DNA from: Amorphophallus konjac
Lineage: Eukaryota > Streptophyta > Magnoliopsida > Alismatales > Araceae
Assembly (NCBI GenBank): GCA_022559845.1
Contig: JAHNEJ010001128.1
Location: forward strand, 1 to 64,000
Direction: 5' to 3'
Length of the DNA stretch: 64,000 bases
Shown here: in pieces, positions 1-11,831 of the stretch
Layout of the letters: each line of letters begins with the position of its first letter
How positions within the stretch are numbered: position 1 is the first letter of the stretch
Made by a program: the position numbers and the translations under genes
The notes under the pieces: generated by a model
The model's input: only the letters and a program-made list of their open reading frames with translations
What the model was told of the DNA's origin: nothing
The model's database searches: none

Positions 1-10
1 AAGGTTGCTT

Positions 11-289
11 GTCGACCAGAGAAGTAGTCATTGTCGACCAACGAATCAACCCAAACACAGCTCAAGTCATTTTTCCTCTATACGCGCTCTGGTTGTCGAC
101 CAGAGCCCTGCTCGTTGTCGACCACGGAACAGACAGAGCATCAGACGGAACTGCCAGTCATCTGGACATTGCCCCTTGTCGACCAGCGACAGGGCTATTG
201 TCAACAATGAGCGATACAAGCATCAGGCTGAAGAACCAGCAGTCTGGACACTGCTCATTGTCGACCAGAGACAGGGTCGTTGTCGACCA
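11..289. repeat. Array of paired GTCGACCA words in the LTR
   Basis: GTCGACCA occurs at 11, 33, 95, 117, 178, 260 and 282, with the variant GTCAACAA at 200. The words form four pairs. Starts within a pair are 22 bp apart in every case, and pairs repeat every 82-84 bp. Each word contains the palindrome GTCGAC. The arrangement parallels the paired palindromes in the LTR of element H. Confidence 0.85.
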
Positions 290-996
290 CAAGCGGTTCA
301 GCGTCCAGAACCGAAATCCAACCGAATTCAGTTTCGGTTCCTTAAAACCTGCAGGTTGTTGTTGCAGGTTGTTGGGCTGTTCAGAGGATAAGATTTCGCA
401 CGGGATTCAAGGAGAGAATCTTGCTAAGAACCGGTCAAATCTTTTTAGGATTATCTTTAATCTTCTCCCTATTTTTTAGCGAGTAACCGAACAGGTTTTA
501 CACTAAGCGCGGGAAACAGCTTCGGGCTTGATATGAACTGGTGCAAAAAGAAAAGAGAGGCTACACGATGCATAGAGAACTAAATATGGGAATATAGAGA
601 AGAAGCTAAGGAAGATCAGCATCAGAAGTTTCTCTAACCAGAAAAGGAAGAGTGGCTCTCCCGCAATCAAAAAGCTACAGAAGACAGAAGTGTTCGTCGG
701 TGCTGCAGAAGGAAGATCTGGCTCAAGGCGTTGCAAGCTCCAGCAGCAAGGCAGCTGAAGACATCCTGCTGGAAGTCCTACAGGGAGTCTTGCCTTGTTA
801 CCTATGTGATTGAGTCCCAAGCTGAACTCTTTAATTACTCTGCTACAAAAGTCCATGTTCAGCTTGTTACATCTTTTCTATTCATCTTTACAACTAGTGT
901 CAAGCTGTGAGGCAACGGATTCAAGCTGTGTGTCAGCAGGAACAAGCTGTGTGACAGCGGTGTTTGTGTGAGATCAGAAATTCTCATATAGTGAAG

Positions 997-1017
997 CCTT
1001 GCTCAAATTGAGCAAGG
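997..1017 (+). promoter_or_regulatory. Conserved LTR hairpin (8-bp stem, 5-nt loop)
   Basis: CCTTGCTC, loop AAATT, GAGCAAGG, followed by GGTGGACGTA and GAACCACCTAAAAA. The same position in element H has CCACACTC/GAGTGTGG and in F CCTCATCG/CGGTGAGG, so pairing is kept while sequence changes. It lies close to the 3' end of the LTR, probably in the transcribed R or U5 part. A role in RNA structure (packaging, 3' processing or primer access) is inference. Confidence 0.6.
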
Positions 1018-1244
1018 GGTGGACGTAAGTCTCGGGAAGGGACTGAACCACCTAAAAAGTATTATCTTGTGGTTTGCTTGTTGTGTGTGTGTCTCTTTGT
1101 GTGTTTACTGTCATTCTTGCTATCAGCGTTAGTTCTATACTTCATTGATTTCTCGTGATCCAATTAGTCTTTGTTTGATAAATCAAAAAAGGGGGACAAG
1201 ATCTATTCACCCCCCCTCTAGATCTAGTCAGTCCGTACTCAACA

Positions 1245-2846
1245 CCAATCTCAGCAAGAAAATATGCTCTATGCATCACAGTTGATATCAATAAGGTGGC
1301 AGTACAACAGTGTTTGGTGGACACTGGGGCATCCATCAATGTCTTGCCGCCAAGCACTTTGAAGATGTGCGGCATTCCCGAGAATCTGATTCGGCCATCC
1401 ACCATAACAGTCACTGCGTACGATAACACTAAGAAGCCTCCTCTGGGCACGATAACACTAAAAGTAAGTTTGGGTCCTGCCGCCATCACAGTAGATTTTC
1501 ACATTCTGGATATGGATCCGACATTTAATGGGATTCTGGGACGCCCCTACATCCAGCAGCTCGATGCGGTGCCCTCGACAAATCACCAATGCCTTAAATT
1601 TCCACACAAGGGCCGCATTGTTAAAGTCACCAGTATGCCAATTTTGCCAGAGGAGGATATTCATGTGGCTTCATCAGTTCCTTCTATTTGGCCTGCCAAC
1701 AAGCCGTTGCTATCAATACTAGACCTCCCTTACCCACGGCCAATGCCATCCGAGACTATCACAATAGTTGCTATGACACCCCTGCCTTCCAAGGGGAAGA
1801 AGAAGAAAACGGTGATGAACACCCATGGTTGGAATATTTTAATGAAAATGGGGTATCAAAATGGCAAAGGTCTGGGTGCCAATTGTCAAGGCAGGATTAG
1901 GCCTGTAAAGCCTCAGAAATTGATTGCAAGAGGTGGTTTGGGCTACAAAGGGCCAGGCAAAAATGAAGATGAACCGTGGGCAGTTATGACATCTACATTG
2001 AAGACAGATCGCCAGCCGCTTACCTGGACATTGCAGACACATTTTGTCACGGGTGGCTTTCAGAATAATGAGCAAACTACAATAATCACTTCCATACTAG
2101 ACTGTCAAGATGTTCATGCTAGACAGTTTGCTCGTCATATTGCCCCGCTGGCCACATATAAAGCCCTGGAATCCTTAAGGCCTGACAAGAGAAGGAAAAT
2201 GGATGATCCAGAATGTGACTGGTACAGGTGGTTCGATATGCAAGACATTACTATTTCCTTGAGCCGCCTCTTTATGCCGACAGATCCGGAATGGCCACCA
2301 CTTATTCATGAATTGATTGAAAAATCTGCTGTGATTACAGACAAGAGGCAGTTGCAGAGTGACTACACTGATACTGGAGAGCCAGATATTCCGTTTGAGG
2401 AAGGTTTCACTGTGGACAGGCTGTGGGCCAGCCTCTTTTCTCTCACTTCCATGCATCCATCTGTTCTTGCTTCTCTATATTCTCATTGGTTTGGTCGCGT
2501 GCCAAGACCGCCACCGATTACGATCAATTTGTCTCCAAATTCAATCCAAGTTTCTCTGCCGATTCCTCCCTCGCTCCCCGAGCGATTTTCTAAACTCTCC
2601 ATTGCGCCCCCACGTGGGCCACCACCGAGTCAATCTTTCTCCAATCTTGCAATCTCCACTCCTCCTGCTATTCTCCCTTCACACTGCTTTCTTCTTGAAA
2701 AAGATAATAAAAATGAAGATAAAAATAAAAATGAAAAAAAAATGCCAAAATTCCAACTCTCCAATCCTCCATCACTTTTAAGGAAACCTCTTATCTCCTT
2801 CCCGAGTGTGTCCCGACCCAGGGGCCGCTCTTCCAAGATTCCTTGA
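1245..2846 (+). pseudogene. Element A gag-pol: aspartic protease and G-patch region
   Basis: Open frame entering from the LTR junction and ending at TGA 2844-2846. The retroviral-type aspartic protease motif LVDTGASINV is near 1315, with the second-half motif ILGRPYIQQLD near 1533. A G-patch (GWNILMKMGYQNGKGLG) begins near 1827; such Gly-rich nucleic-acid-binding domains follow the protease in some retroelements. The C-terminal half (about 2250-2840) is Ser/Pro/Lys-rich linker. No start codon is expected because gag and the N-terminus are upstream of the LTR insertion. The stop overlaps the next frame by four bases (shift -1), which could be a programmed frameshift or decay. Called a pseudogene because the polyprotein is interrupted here and downstream. 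Confidence 0.8.
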
Positions 2847-4651
2847 TAAATCTCTTTTCCCCCTCCGATGAGGGGTCTTCATCTGTATCACCTCCTGTAT
2901 CCGCTTTCTCACCTCCTTCTTCGTCTAATAAAGCTAGTTGCTCCTCCTCTTCTTCTTCTAATAATAAAATTCATGGGGGAGATTCACATAAGAAGTCTAA
3001 GGGTAGACAGATTCCCCGTAGATTTTTGTTTGAGTTAGCTATCAGATGTCGTGCTTGTTTAGTCATCTCGGAATTTGTAGAGGATCCGATTATCCTGCCA
3101 GAATTAGAATATGAGGATACTGTTGTTTCTTATGAGGGTTTGGGTGTCTACGAGATTATGAATGATGAAGACCCTATTGAAGAGGGGGATGAAAGTTATA
3201 AAGAATGTGAGGACGAGGCTGATGCCTTTGCTAGTGGCATGAGAAGATTTGACGAACCATCAGCCTCTGTAGAAGAGCCTACCAAAGAAATTAATTTGGG
3301 TACCGAAGAAGACCCAAGAATTGTCCTCATCAGCAAGAATTTGCCGCCCTCCGAAGAGGAGGCGCTTATTTTGGTACTTCAAGAATACAAGGACACGTTT
3401 GCGTGGAGTTATGAGGATATGCCTGGATTAGACCCTGCACTCGTTGAACATCGGCTTACACTTAAGCCAGGGTCTGTCCCGGTCAAACAACGGTTGAGAC
3501 GTTTCCACCCTAACATGGCTTTAAAGATGAAAGAAGAGGTCGACAAACTCCATAAGGCTAGATTTATTAGAGTTGTCCTCTACCCCAACTGGGTGGCTAA
3601 CATCGTCCCGGTCATGAAGAAAGATGGAAAGGTTCGGATTTGCATAGACTTCCGGGACCTCAACCGTGCGTGTCCTAAAGATGACTTCCCCCTACCTCAT
3701 ATTGATGTTCTAATCGATAATACGGCAGGATTTGAGACTCTCTCTTTTATGGATGGTTTTTCAGGCTATAATCAGATTCGTTTGGTTGAAGAAGATCAAG
3801 AGAAAACATCCTTCACAACACCATGGGGAACATACTGTTATGTGGTCATGCCATTTGGACTCAAGAATGCTGGAGCCACTTATCAAAGGGCAATGATGGT
3901 GATTTTTCATGATATGATTCACATTTTTATTGAGGTATATGTGGATGACCTGGTAGTGAAATCAAGAACAAGGATTGAGCATCCTGGGGTTCTGGCTAAA
4001 GTCTTGCAAAGATCACGAGAATATCAATTGAAGATGAACCCTAAAAAGTGTGTATTTGGCGTTTCTTCAGGGAAGTTGCTTGGTTTCATTGTTAGCAAGA
4101 GGGGAATTGAAGTTGATCCTAACAAGGCAAAGGCCATTAGAGACATGCCTCCTCCCAAGAATTTGAAAGAAGTTCGAGGATTAATCGGGAGGTTGCAATT
4201 TATTCGCCGCTTCGTCTCCCAGCACTCACAACGATGCAGGCCGTTTTACGAGCTTACTAAGTCGAGAGTCAAATTTGATTGGGACGACAAGTGTCAGGCA
4301 GCCTTTGATGGATTGAAGGATTATTTGGCCAATCCTCCTGTCCTGAGGCCCCCAATTCCAGGCAAACCGCTTGTTCTTTATGTTTCTGTCCTGGATGACT
4401 CTGTAGGTGCTGTCTTGGCTCAAGTGGATGAAGAAAGTAAGGAGAGGGCAGCATACTATTTGTCTAAACTTCTTAATCCCTGTGAGCAGAGGTACTCAGC
4501 CATGGAGAAGACTTGTGCTGCTTTGGTTTGGGTAGTCCAGAAATTAAAACACTATTTCTTAGCTCACGAGGTTCACCTCTTTGCACGCATGAATCCGATC
4601 AAATTCCTCCTTGAAAAATCTGTCCTCACTGATCGATTAGCACGCTGGTAA
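2843..4651 (+). pseudogene. Element A pol: reverse transcriptase and first RNase H
   Basis: About 600 codons in a frame shifted -1 from the protease frame. An acidic region is followed by the RT: RICIDFRDLNRACPKDDFP (fingers) near 3630, MPFGLKNAGATYQ near 3850, and the catalytic YVDD near 3940. The thumb and connection (GLIGRLQFIRRFVS near 4180) lead to the first RNase H (VLAQVDEESKERAAYYLSK near 4410). It stops at TAA 4649-4651 after ...DRLARW. Element B has Gln at that point and the same frame continues, so the stop looks like a CAA-to-TAA change. RT copies element RNA into cDNA in the cytoplasmic particle. Confidence 0.88.
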
Positions 4652-5390
4652 AGCATCCTCTCTCAATTTGACATCACTTACATTCAACAGAAAGCTATCA
4701 AAGGCTACGCCATTGCCGAACACCTTGCTCATCACCCTCTCCCCCGCTTTGATCCTGTCAATTCAGAGTTTCCAGATGAAGAACTGATGTCCATTAATCA
4801 ACCCCAGGATCCTATGTGGACATTACATTTCGATGGAGCTCTAAATTCCCGAAGGAAGAGGGATCGGCATGGTTCTTTTAACACCAGAAGGGGTCACCAT
4901 CCCATTTGCTGCTCGGCTCACTTTCCCTGTCACGAACAATATAGCCGAGTATGAGGCTCTTTTGGCTGGCCTTCAAACCGCTCATCAATATGGTGTCACC
5001 CATTTGAGGATTGTTGGTGACAGTCAGCTTATTCTACGCCATGTGCTTGTCAAATGCCGCACTATCAATCCTAAGCTCAAACCCTACCAGGAACTTGCTT
5101 CAACTTATGCCAAGCTCTTCACCAAATTGATTTTCGTCCATGTTCCTCGTAGCCAGAACATCTTGGCTGACGCCCTTACCTCTTTAGCTTCTGCTTTAGT
5201 CTTCCCTCCTGAGCGTGATTTTCATGTTCCTCTGATTCATCAGCGCGACACTCCAGCTATTAAGGATCGTGCATTCCTCGATATTAGGGATCAAGTGCTC
5301 GAAAAGGTCAAGCAGAAGGAAGCTCTTAAAGGTAAAGAGGTCATGTTGTTAGATTGGCAAGAGGAGTTGGCTGACGAAGAGAAACCTTAG
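4652..5390 (+). pseudogene. Element A pol: second (Tat-type) RNase H
   Basis: After the 4649 stop the homology continues in frame (SQFDITYIQQKAIKGYAIAE). Near 4855 it shifts frame within the GALNSR... stretch. From 4869 a 173-codon frame runs LLTPEGVTIP, NNIAEYEALLAGL (catalytic Glu), RIVGDSQLILRHV (catalytic Asp) and PRSQNILADALTSLAS (final Asp). This is the extra RNase H that sets the Tat lineage apart from other plant gypsy elements. It ends at TAG 5388-5390, where B's equivalent reads Trp, so TGG-to-TAG decay is likely. One frameshift and one stop make this part non-functional. Confidence 0.82.
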
Positions 5391-6647
5391 TATTATGAGA
5401 TTGCCAGGTATTGTAATGATCAGTCCTATCCCGAGGAAGCCACTGCAGAAGAAAAGAAAGTAATTAGAAGAGTGGCTCAGCGTTATGTTTTGGTTGGAGG
5501 TGTGCTCTACAGGAGAGGGCTCACTGGTGTTTTATTAAGATGCCTCGATGATGATGAATCATGGAAGGTTGTGGAAGAGGCTCATTCTGGGGTGTGTGGT
5601 GGTCATGTGAACAGCCAGATGTTAGCTAAGAAGATCCTTAGGCTAGGTTTCTATTGGCCCACTCTAGAAGGGGATTGTTCTATCTATATTCGAAGGTGTG
5701 TTAAGTGCCAACTACACGCCGACAAAATTCATTCTCCTGCTTCTTCACTCCATCCTATGTCCTCCCCATGGCCCTTCTCCATGTGGGCTTTTGATATCAT
5801 TGGACCTCTTGGTGATTCAAACCTCCTAACCAAACAAAAGTCGTTCATCCTCACGGCAACGGAATACTTCACCAAGTGGGCGGAAGCGGAAGCTTACGTG
5901 GAGATTAAAGCATCAACTGTCTGCAAATGCATAATGAAGAACATCATCACGAGGTTCGACATTCCGAGTACCATCGTCACCGACAATGGACCTCAATTCA
6001 TCTCTCAAGAGCTCAAGGATCTCTGCAACAGGTATAACATTGCATTGCATCATTCTTCTCCCTATTATCCGCAGGGCAATGGCCAAGCAAAGGCAACTAA
6101 TAAAACTTTGATCAAAATTGTTAAAAAGACGTGTGAGGCTAATAAATTTTCAGATTGGCCAGACAAGCTAGTTGAAGCTCTCTGGGCCTATCGTACTTCC
6201 ATTCGTACCCCCACTGGGCAAACCCCTTTCGCCCTTACTTAGGGAATGGAGGCGGCAGTCCCTTATGAGATTCTCATTCCCTCTCTGAGAGTACAATTTG
6301 ACAAGGAACTCTCTATTGATGAGCGTTGTGATTCACTCCTTGCTCAATTGGAACTCCTAGATGAGAAGCGTCTGGTTGCCGCTGAGCATGCGCACATTTA
6401 TCAAAATAGGCTCTCACGTTTTTACCAAAAGAAAGTGATTGAGAGAAAATTCAAAGTCGGTGAAATGGTAATCAAGAGAATTTTCGTAAAACCTGGTGGG
6501 CCCCGCTCAAAACTCCAACCAAACTGGGAAGGACCGTTCGTCATAAAAGAGGTTTATCCAGGCAATGCTTATAAACTGATTAATGCTGAAGGAGAAGAGT
6601 TAACTCACCCATGGAATGGTTTGTATCTTAAGAAATACTACCCTTGA
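5391..6647 (+). pseudogene. Element A pol: integrase
   Basis: The frame continues from 5391 and is open from 5472 to TAG 6241. The zinc-binding HHCC domain is near 5580-5715 (HSGVCGGHVNSQ...RRCVKCQ). The catalytic core has DIIGPLGDS near 5793 and VTDNGPQFIS near 5978. The position of the third catalytic residue reads GNGQAKATNK near 6080: Lys replaces the Glu usual in DDE integrases. After the TAG the frame continues to 6647 with an SH3-like C-terminal domain (GPRSKLQPNWEGPFVIKE near 6503) and ends ...GLYLKKYYP. Integrase inserts cDNA into nuclear DNA; this copy could not. Confidence 0.85.
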
Positions 6648-8205
6648 TTCAAAAATCCAAAAAAAAAATATATAATATTTTCAAAATTCAAAAAAAATGA
6701 AAATTGATTCAAAAATCCAAAACAAAGTGGAATATTTCCAAAAAGCAAATAAAAAATAGAAATTCTTCAAAATCAAAATAAATCAAAAATCAAAAGCTTT
6801 CAAAATTGGTGCCATGGCACACGAAGGATCAAGGTCCGAAAGGTCAAAATTCAGAATTCATTCATCAGTCTTGTTAACCTAAAATTGGGTCGACACCCGC
6901 ACACACTACACACTTTATTCTTGAACTCAAGCAGTGCAAAGTCCGATGGGAAGTCAAAACCTGACTAAAGGTGAAAGACAATACCCGTTCTTTTCTTCTT
7001 CGGCCCATAAGGGTGGAAGAGAGACCTCGGGGTAGACCCGCCAAGCCTATCTGCCGCCCTAGTAGGTGGAAGTCAGGGCCCAAAAGGGAGCAAATGTCAC
7101 AAAAACCCAAGTACAATTAGGTTGTTCATCAATACAAGTCAATTTCAAAGTGAAAGTCAAATGGTGAAAAGAAAAGCATGTCAAGAGAGCAAAGTCCCCG
7201 CAAGAAAAAATTTGGACGTATGCGTGCAATATAAAAGAGGCAAAAAGGCAACAAAATTTTCCTACGCCAAAGACCGAACCCCAACAGGCATAGGGTAGGG
7301 GAGGTAACTTTACCTCGAGCATCTCAGAATCCCTTATAGGCTTCCCTTATATTTTCTTCCATCCTTTCTATGTGGTAAGTCATGAACTCGCAGGATGGTC
7401 AAGACGGACTTAGGAAATTGCACTGTACGAAATCTCGAATACAAGTCAACTATGATCATGTCGACTCTCTTTTAATTACTCAAGAAAGGTTAATGAATTT
7501 TAGATGGCGACCGTGTAGGACCCGTGGTCTTGATAGCCTTGTCAACCCATTTTTGTAGAATAATTCAATTAACGCCTTTGTCTAAGGCGCGTTCAAGTTA
7601 ATTAACGCCTTTGTTTAGGTCGTCTCTTTCCAAATAACGTCCCTGTGCAGGTCGTTACTTTCTCAAAAAATCAAATTCCCTTTTCAAATTCACGCCGTCT
7701 TCTAGGGCGTCTTTTATGTGAATCACGACCTACTCTAAGGCGCGTTTTTCAGAAAAATAATAAAAAAAATATAAATGAGTGAAAAAAAATGCATTCTCCA
7801 AGTATGCTTGCATTTCTGCATGGGCGTCTTTATTTATGGTTTGCATATGCGTGCTTGCATGTTGCATCTCCCCGTTATCAGTTATTTCATTTACCTTATT
7901 TGATTAAAGGCTTGGCCCCTTGACCCGTCATCAAGGTCAAAATATTGATACCCCTTGCTTATTGAGCAAGGGGCCAAGTCGAATAGATGAATTAACCTGT
8001 TTGTTCAAAGCGTGGGTTACAGTTGCAGTAACAGGGCAAAACGAAGCAAAAACTAAGAACGTGGAAAGAGAAAAGTACACAAACACAAGTCCACAACCAC
8101 ACAAAGTGCTCAGGTAAACAAAAGCTCAAATCTCATATATATATATATATATATCTCATGTCTATCATGTACAGGTGTGAAGGTGGAGGGGTACAAGTAA
8201 GTCTC
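6648..8205. other. Non-coding region after element A pol
   Basis: No supported gene. 6655-6810 is A-rich with repeated CAAAAATCCAAAA-like words. A possible TATA box (TATAAAAG) is at 7230-7237. TGGCGACCGTGTAGGAC at 7505-7521 resembles the primer-site class of element B (TGGCGATCACGGTGGGAC) but has no recognisable LTR end next to it. ACGCC/GGCGT hairpin words occupy 7560-7750. A perfect 9-bp stem hairpin (CCCCTTGCT/AGCAAGGGG, loop TATTG) is at 7951-7973. A TA dinucleotide run lies at about 8134-8154. Confidence 0.6.
7560..7750. repeat. ACGCC-N8-GGCGT hairpin words, cluster 1
   Basis: Five imperfect hairpins in under 200 bp, for example AACGCCTTTGTTTAGGTCGT, AACGTCCCTGTGCAGGTCGT and CACGCCGTCTTCTAGGGCGT. 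Arms are 5-7 nt and the loop is 8-9 nt in each. The same word recurs at 10822-11410, 11975-12395, 14118-14305 and 15510-15840. Confidence 0.75.
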
Positions 8206-11200
8206 TCAGCTCTCGCCTCCACCCTCCTCTCTCCTGCTCTCAACCTCACCCTCGGCGTCCCGAGGTGGTGCTGGTGGAGGGGGCATGGAGCCCCGTGAAG
8301 CCGCTGGACCTCGAGCCTGGTCCCCTGTCTCACTCCTAGGTCGAAAAGAGGAGCCCGCCATGTAAGAGGAGCCGCCCAAGCTGAACCCTGCCGCTCGCGC
8401 CCGCTCCCGGCCTCGCTGCAGATGCTCCTCCGACACTCGAAGCCGCTCCTGAGAAAGGACTAGCTGAGTCCTCAGGTCTGCCAGCTCCTCGTGCTCACGA
8501 GCACGCTCCTCGCGCTCCCGGGCCCGCTCCCTCCTCTCCAGCTCGAGGGCGACCCGTAACTCAGCCACGTCCTGAGGCAGCTCCTCCCGACGCCTCAAGG
8601 TCCTCTCCAGCTCTAAGATCCGCCGATCGTGGATCGCCAACTCAGTACGTACCGCCTGAAGCTGAGTAGCCTGCAAACAGGTAAATAAATCATCAATTCC
8701 ACAATTAATGCAATGATTCAGTAATCTAGCAATTCAAGCAACACATGATTGAACCACTCACCTGCGTGCTCGTCGCACGGAAGCCCTCATCAACGCAATC
8801 AAGCGCGGCTCGAAGCTCCTCAGTCTGTAAAATGAATTTTCATCAGTGCACAATTATATAATCAATATTTGAATGGATTTGTGTTTTGGAATTTACCCGT
8901 GAAGCGAGGTCGCGCTCTGCTGCCTCGGCTCGTGCGGTCGCTCCAGCTAGCTGCTCTGCTAGTGCAGTCACCTCTGCACTAGGCCCCCTCGAGATGGAGG
9001 CCTCCCCTGGGTCTCTCTTCACTGCTCCCTGCTGGGCACGCTGCATTCATTGAGATCGTCAGTGGCTAATCATTAATAATTCAACAAAAATACATTTGCA
9101 TATAGAAATAATTTAAACACTCACCAGGGTCTCTAGGTCGGCCCGTGTGGCGGCCAGCTGGTCCTCCAGGCTGTGTAGGTGAGCCTGGGCATCCATCGCC
9201 GCTATGTCTTGTGCATCCTGCATACATTACATATTAGTCACATGATAGCCACATAAACATGTGCATTTAATTTAGAAATAAGTGCATTCATACATACCCC
9301 TAGGACCTTCATCTGAGGTCATCCGGCGTAAACCTCCCAGTAGGGTCGGAGGTACTCGGAGCTGTCGGTCGCGTGGGAGGTGACTCGGATCCCGCCTCGC
9401 CGCCAGTCGGCGTACTGCTCCTCGAACCGTACCCTCCAGTCGGTCGCCTTTGTACGACCGCGTGTCTTCTTCCCGATGCCACATGGCTCCCCTACCTCTA
9501 CCCACTCCTGGTGTAGGCCCAGGGTCCTCATCACTAGCCTAAGCCGTAACGGCTCGATCTCACTCAAGCAGTGGACCCACAGCTCATGCTCAAAGCGAGG
9601 TCGCCCCGCTACGACCCACGGCTGGCCCTCATCTGTCATCCCCTCATAGGGTCTCCATCGCACCTGCATTCATAAACATACATATCATCATCATTTCATC
9701 ATCATCATAATAAATTCAAATAAATGCAAAAGAAAGATGCATAACATTCATCATACCAGCGAGGGAGGGAAGTCGCGGAACTCTCTCCGTAGAACCCACA
9801 ACTCGTAGCCCAGTGGGGCCCCGAACACCACCGGCAACCAGCACCGCGCTAGAGGGAAAGCTCTCTCACCTCCAGGCCGTGGGTCGACGCGCCCCATCGG
9901 CGTGTATAGGTGGCTCCATACCTGCATCCATGCATTGCATTAGTGAGGCATTCACATGCATAATAAAAGAAAAAAGAAAAGAAAAGAAAAAGAGAAAAAT
10001 GCATACCTGAAGAAAAGGTGAGAAGCCACTGACGGTCGTCTCTCGCCCTGTCCCTGTGGATAGGTCAGCCATTAGATGCGCTAGCAGCGCTGCTCCCCAG
10101 GCATAGCTGCCAACTACCTCCAAGTCCTCGAGAATGCCCAGGAATCGGCAGTTGATGACGTCTCCCTTCGTCCCCAGCAATAGCCTCCCCAGTAGCAGCA
10201 GTAGAAACCTCCTCAGATCAAGGTCTGCTCTCTCCCTGTCAGCTGGGTCCTGGCAGTAGACCGCCCTAGCCCCGTCTATCAACCTCTGTGAAAATTGCTC
10301 TAAGGACTCCCCTGATCTATGCCTAGCATCCCCTAAGCCCATCACCGAAGTCAGGTCTGTGCGGAAGATAGTCCTACACTCGCTGGGAGTCTCGTAGACC
10401 ATCTCTAGCCCTAGCAATCTCTGGGCGAACTCTGTGTAGTCAGAGTAGGTGATCCCACTCACAGCCTCTCCGTCTACCCTCAACCCTGTAATCCTGGCTA
10501 CGTCCTCTAGGGTAGGAACCATATGCCCCCATGGCATTAGGAATGCCCGGCTAGTCCTGTCCCATCTCTCCCGTAGAACCTAGATAAGTGGTAGGTCTGG
10601 TCTAACTGGCTCTATGGATAGGAAGGCCCCGAACCCCATGGCGTCTACCCTAGCTCTCTGAAACTCGGGGAGGCCGTGGTATGCCGCCCGGACCATGACC
10701 CAGGAGATGCGCGTCCTCATCAACCCCTGCATGCATAAAGAAAAGAATTTTCGCTTAATTATTTTGATTATTCATGCTGAATCTCATTTTGATTGCCCTG
10801 GGTTATGTTGATGTTTGATTTTAATTAGCGACCGCCCTTGGGTCGTGGTTTGTTGAATTAGCACCCCTGGGAGGGGCGTGGTTCTTAAGTGTGCCTTGAA
10901 TTCACGACCTACCCTAGGTCGCTGTTTATCTAAGAAATGCCTCTGTATTGGGCGTGGTTTGGTGGTTAATTTCTAATCTCTTTTTCAGGAGACGCCCATC
11001 CCAGGGTCATCTTTTGCTTAAGTCACGCCCCTGTGTGGGACGTTGTTTTCAAATGGGAGTTTTTGGGGCCTCATAATAATTTTTGAAATTAATGATTTGA
11101 CGTCCGCTGGTTTGGTCGTCTTTCATTGAATTAGCGCCCTGGTGGGGGGCGTTGTTTTCAGGATTTTCAGAAAATGAAATAAAAATAACAGCATGCGAAA

Positions 11201-11831
11201 CAAATTCATGGAAAAATATTTGAAATAATTAAAGCATGGAAATTAATGGAAATTAACAGCTTGATATGAAAAACGATGAATTTAAATGGGCGACATGCTG
11301 TAGGGCGTGTTTTCATGAAATTAATTATTTTGCAGAAAATAATTTGAACTAACGCCCTTGGGATGGGCGTTTCATCTCTAAATCACGCCCCCACGGGGGG
11401 CGTCTCTTTTCTGAGTTGCAGGGTTTCTACCCCGAGGGCTATGGAAAATGCTGAAAAATATAAATAAAATTGCAAAAAAATTGGAATTGGGGTCAGGGGC
11501 CTACCTTCTTGTGCTTTGGTCCTTGTGGCTGAGGTCGTGGTTGCCTGGGTCGCCGTAGTTGGCCGGCACGAGGAGCGGCAGCCGCCGTGGGCGGTGGCTC
11601 TTCCTCACTGCCTTTGCCTTCTTCTCCTTCTTCTTCGCCACCAGCATCATCCTCATCTCCCTCGTCTGTTGCTCTCCCGTCATCTTCTTCTCGTATTTCG
11701 CCGTGTTCTTCCTCGGCCGCCATTGGGGCGTCCTCCACGGCATGTTCTTCACCGGCGTGGGCGGGCTCGCCCTCCAGGTCAACGACCTCGGGGGCAGCTA
11801 CCCGTTGTAGCTTAAGGCCTCCGCCTGCCAT
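8206..11831 (-). pseudogene. Plant mobile domain (PMD/MAIL-like) gene with coiled-coil tail, eight exons
   Basis: My model, all introns phase 0 and GT-AG: 11831-11505, 10726-10007, 9921-9757, 9663-9334, 9217-9125, 9040-8897, 8824-8762, 8670-8206; about 768 codons. Exon 1 is acidic and Ala/Glu-rich. Exons 2-4 match the PMD of the MAIN/MAIL1 and phosphatase-7-long-form families (GHMVPTLEDVARITGLRVDG; later PLARCWLPVVFGAPLGYELW). Exons 5-8 are heptad-like, Glu/Arg/Leu-rich coiled coil ending in a Pro/Ser/Gly tail. An in-frame TAG lies at 10580-10582 in exon 2 where relatives have a sense codon. The exon 4 donor (GAG/GTTTAC at 9333) is weak; without it the frame stops at TGA 9319-9321. PMD proteins act in nuclear silencing and meristem maintenance or are carried by transposons. 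The GC-rich codons differ from the AT-rich surroundings. Orientation is antisense to A's pol. Confidence 0.7.
10822..11410. repeat. ACGCC-N8-GGCGT hairpin words, cluster 2, inside intron 1
   Basis: The first intron of the PMD gene (10727-11504) carries roughly ten hairpin words such as AACGCCCTTGGGATGGGCGT and CACGCCCCCACGGGGGGCGT, spaced 35-60 bp. The exons themselves do not carry them. Confidence 0.75.

Larger units (their letters stand above)
1..1244 (+). mobile_element. Right end of a Sirevirus-like Ty1/copia LTR (truncated by window)
   Basis: Seen: the segment ends in ...ACTCAACA at 1244, and just before that carries the run ATTCACCCCCCCTCTAG, as do both LTRs of element H. At 991-1060 it has the block GAAGCC-hairpin-GGGGTGGACGTA...GAACCACCTAAAAA, also in the LTRs of H and F. 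From 1245 the sequence is in frame with the protease of element A, so the LTR interrupts A's gag-pol. Family knowledge: palindrome-rich LTRs of several kb fit Sireviruses. The left part, any internal region and the matching target duplication (CCAAT follows on the right) lie outside the window, so a solo LTR and a 3' LTR cannot be told apart. Confidence 0.75.

Noticed and set aside
1..360. Overlapping + strand frames of 128 and 156 codons at the window start
   Set aside because: They lie in the GTCGACCA word array of an LTR and show no domain.
8134..8154. TA repeat as a TATA promoter for a gene to the right
   Set aside because: Simple microsatellite; the adjacent gene is on the minus strand and ends at 8206.
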